Below the pieces are notes generated by a model. That model saw only the letters and a program-made list of their open reading frames with translations. It searched no databases and had not been told where the DNA came from. Below, piece after piece: positions 5,644 to 5,916 of a stretch of 5,916 bases of DNA (within the stretch, counting starts at the first letter, position 1; each line of letters opens with the position of its first letter). This DNA is from an uncultured Prevotella sp. (GTDB lineage: Bacteria > Bacteroidota > Bacteroidia > Bacteroidales > Bacteroidaceae): assembly GCA_934230965.1 (NCBI GenBank), contig CAKQFW010000128.1, positions 1-5,916 on the forward strand. Reading direction: 5' to 3'. The translations under genes and the position numbers were made by a program.

Positions 5644-5916
5644 TCACATATCTAATTTCTTCTTTTTTTGAAGTGGCTTCTTGAATTTTAACATGCTGTA
5701 AAAATTCTTCGAAGACAAAACCGCTTGCATCGTTAACCGCTTTATGATGGCATTAACCTTGTTATTCAGAGGATGTGCTAAGGTAAAAACTCTATACCAA
5801 AGTAATAATATTAACTTCCAAGGAACAACATAGACAACAAAGGAACAACATAGACAACAAAGGAACAACATAGACAACAAAGGAACAACATAGACAACAA
5901 AGGAACAACATAGACA
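5644..5916 (-). CDS. doubtful minus-strand reading frame, partial, unknown
   Basis: An open frame enters from the right edge and ends at TGA (5646-5644), giving 91 codons here. The upstream part is translated from the 20-bp array and reads as a hydrophobic, cysteine-rich repeat with a 20-residue period (...CCLCCSFVVYVVP...). After the array it reads WKLILLLWYRVFTLAHPLNNK, then a basic stretch with KVNAIIKRLTMQAVLSSKNF and a lysine-rich end, QKKKKLDM. I recognise no domain. No start is defined: ATG and TTG occur only within repeats, and the real beginning may be outside. A repeat of AT-poor-in-stops composition keeps all three minus frames open by chance, so the evidence is weak. The part from about 5650 to 5820 has less repetitive, more protein-like sequence and could be the remnant of a gene or a dispersed element. 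Confidence 0.25.
   Translation of the reverse strand, partial: CLCCSFVVYVVPLLSMLFLCCLCCSFVVYVVPWKLILLLWYRVFTLAHPLNNKVNAIIKRLTMQAVLSSKNFYSMLKFKKPLQKKKKLDM
5821..5916. repeat. 20-bp tandem array running off the window
   Basis: AGGAACAACATAGACAACAA repeats perfectly at 5821-5840, 5841-5860, 5861-5880 and 5881-5900, and a fifth copy is cut at 5916 after 16 bases. The total copy number is unknown. Perfect identity suggests recent expansion or ongoing slippage. On the minus strand the unit has no stop codon in any frame. Confidence 0.97.

Noticed and set aside
5231..5916. tRNA, riboswitch or other known RNA family
   Set aside because: I found no cloverleaf, CCA end or recognisable aptamer core; the region is explained by repeats.

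Overview
The window looks like chromosomal DNA from a member of the Bacteroidota, most likely Bacteroidales and perhaps Prevotella or a relative. Three things point there: (1) both promoters in the only divergent intergenic region fit the Bacteroidota pattern TTTG-N20-TAnnTTTG; (2) psd, pssA and a small membrane protein resembling DUF4834 are adjacent, an order I know from this phylum; (3) most starts lack a Shine-Dalgarno sequence. The genus is inferred from overall impression, not from a search.

Layout. Positions 1-3325, minus strand: dnaE, the replicative DNA polymerase III alpha subunit, open to the left window edge and therefore lacking its C-terminus. Positions 3326-3455: a short divergent regulatory region with two back-to-back promoters. 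Positions 3456-5220, plus strand: a compact three-gene operon, psd (phosphatidylserine decarboxylase), pssA (CDP-diacylglycerol--serine O-phosphatidyltransferase) and the DUF4834-like protein. It ends in an intrinsic terminator whose left arm lies inside the last codons of the third gene. PssA makes phosphatidylserine from CDP-diacylglycerol and serine, and Psd decarboxylates it to phosphatidylethanolamine, so the operon holds the final two steps of PE synthesis. A 13-bp perfect tandem duplication covers the psd stop codon, directly before an unusually strong Shine-Dalgarno and a GTG start for pssA.

Positions 5231-5916 are the unusual part: about 690 bp with almost no convincing gene but at least four kinds of repeat in series. 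They are a 14-bp unit repeated three times; a roughly 110-bp imperfect direct duplication; three REP-like hairpins (two inside the duplication, one inverted between the copies) that share a GTAG foot and show compensatory stem changes; a 32/33-bp tandem array of alternating ACGATAA and TTATCGT arms; and a 20-bp tandem array running off the right edge. A minus-strand reading frame crosses the last array and continues to position 5644; its status as a gene is doubtful.

I do not see a complete new multi-gene system. The best leads are the REP-like elements with stem covariation, the ACGATAA/TTATCGT array, and the stop-free 20-bp array that could encode a periodic hydrophobic peptide.
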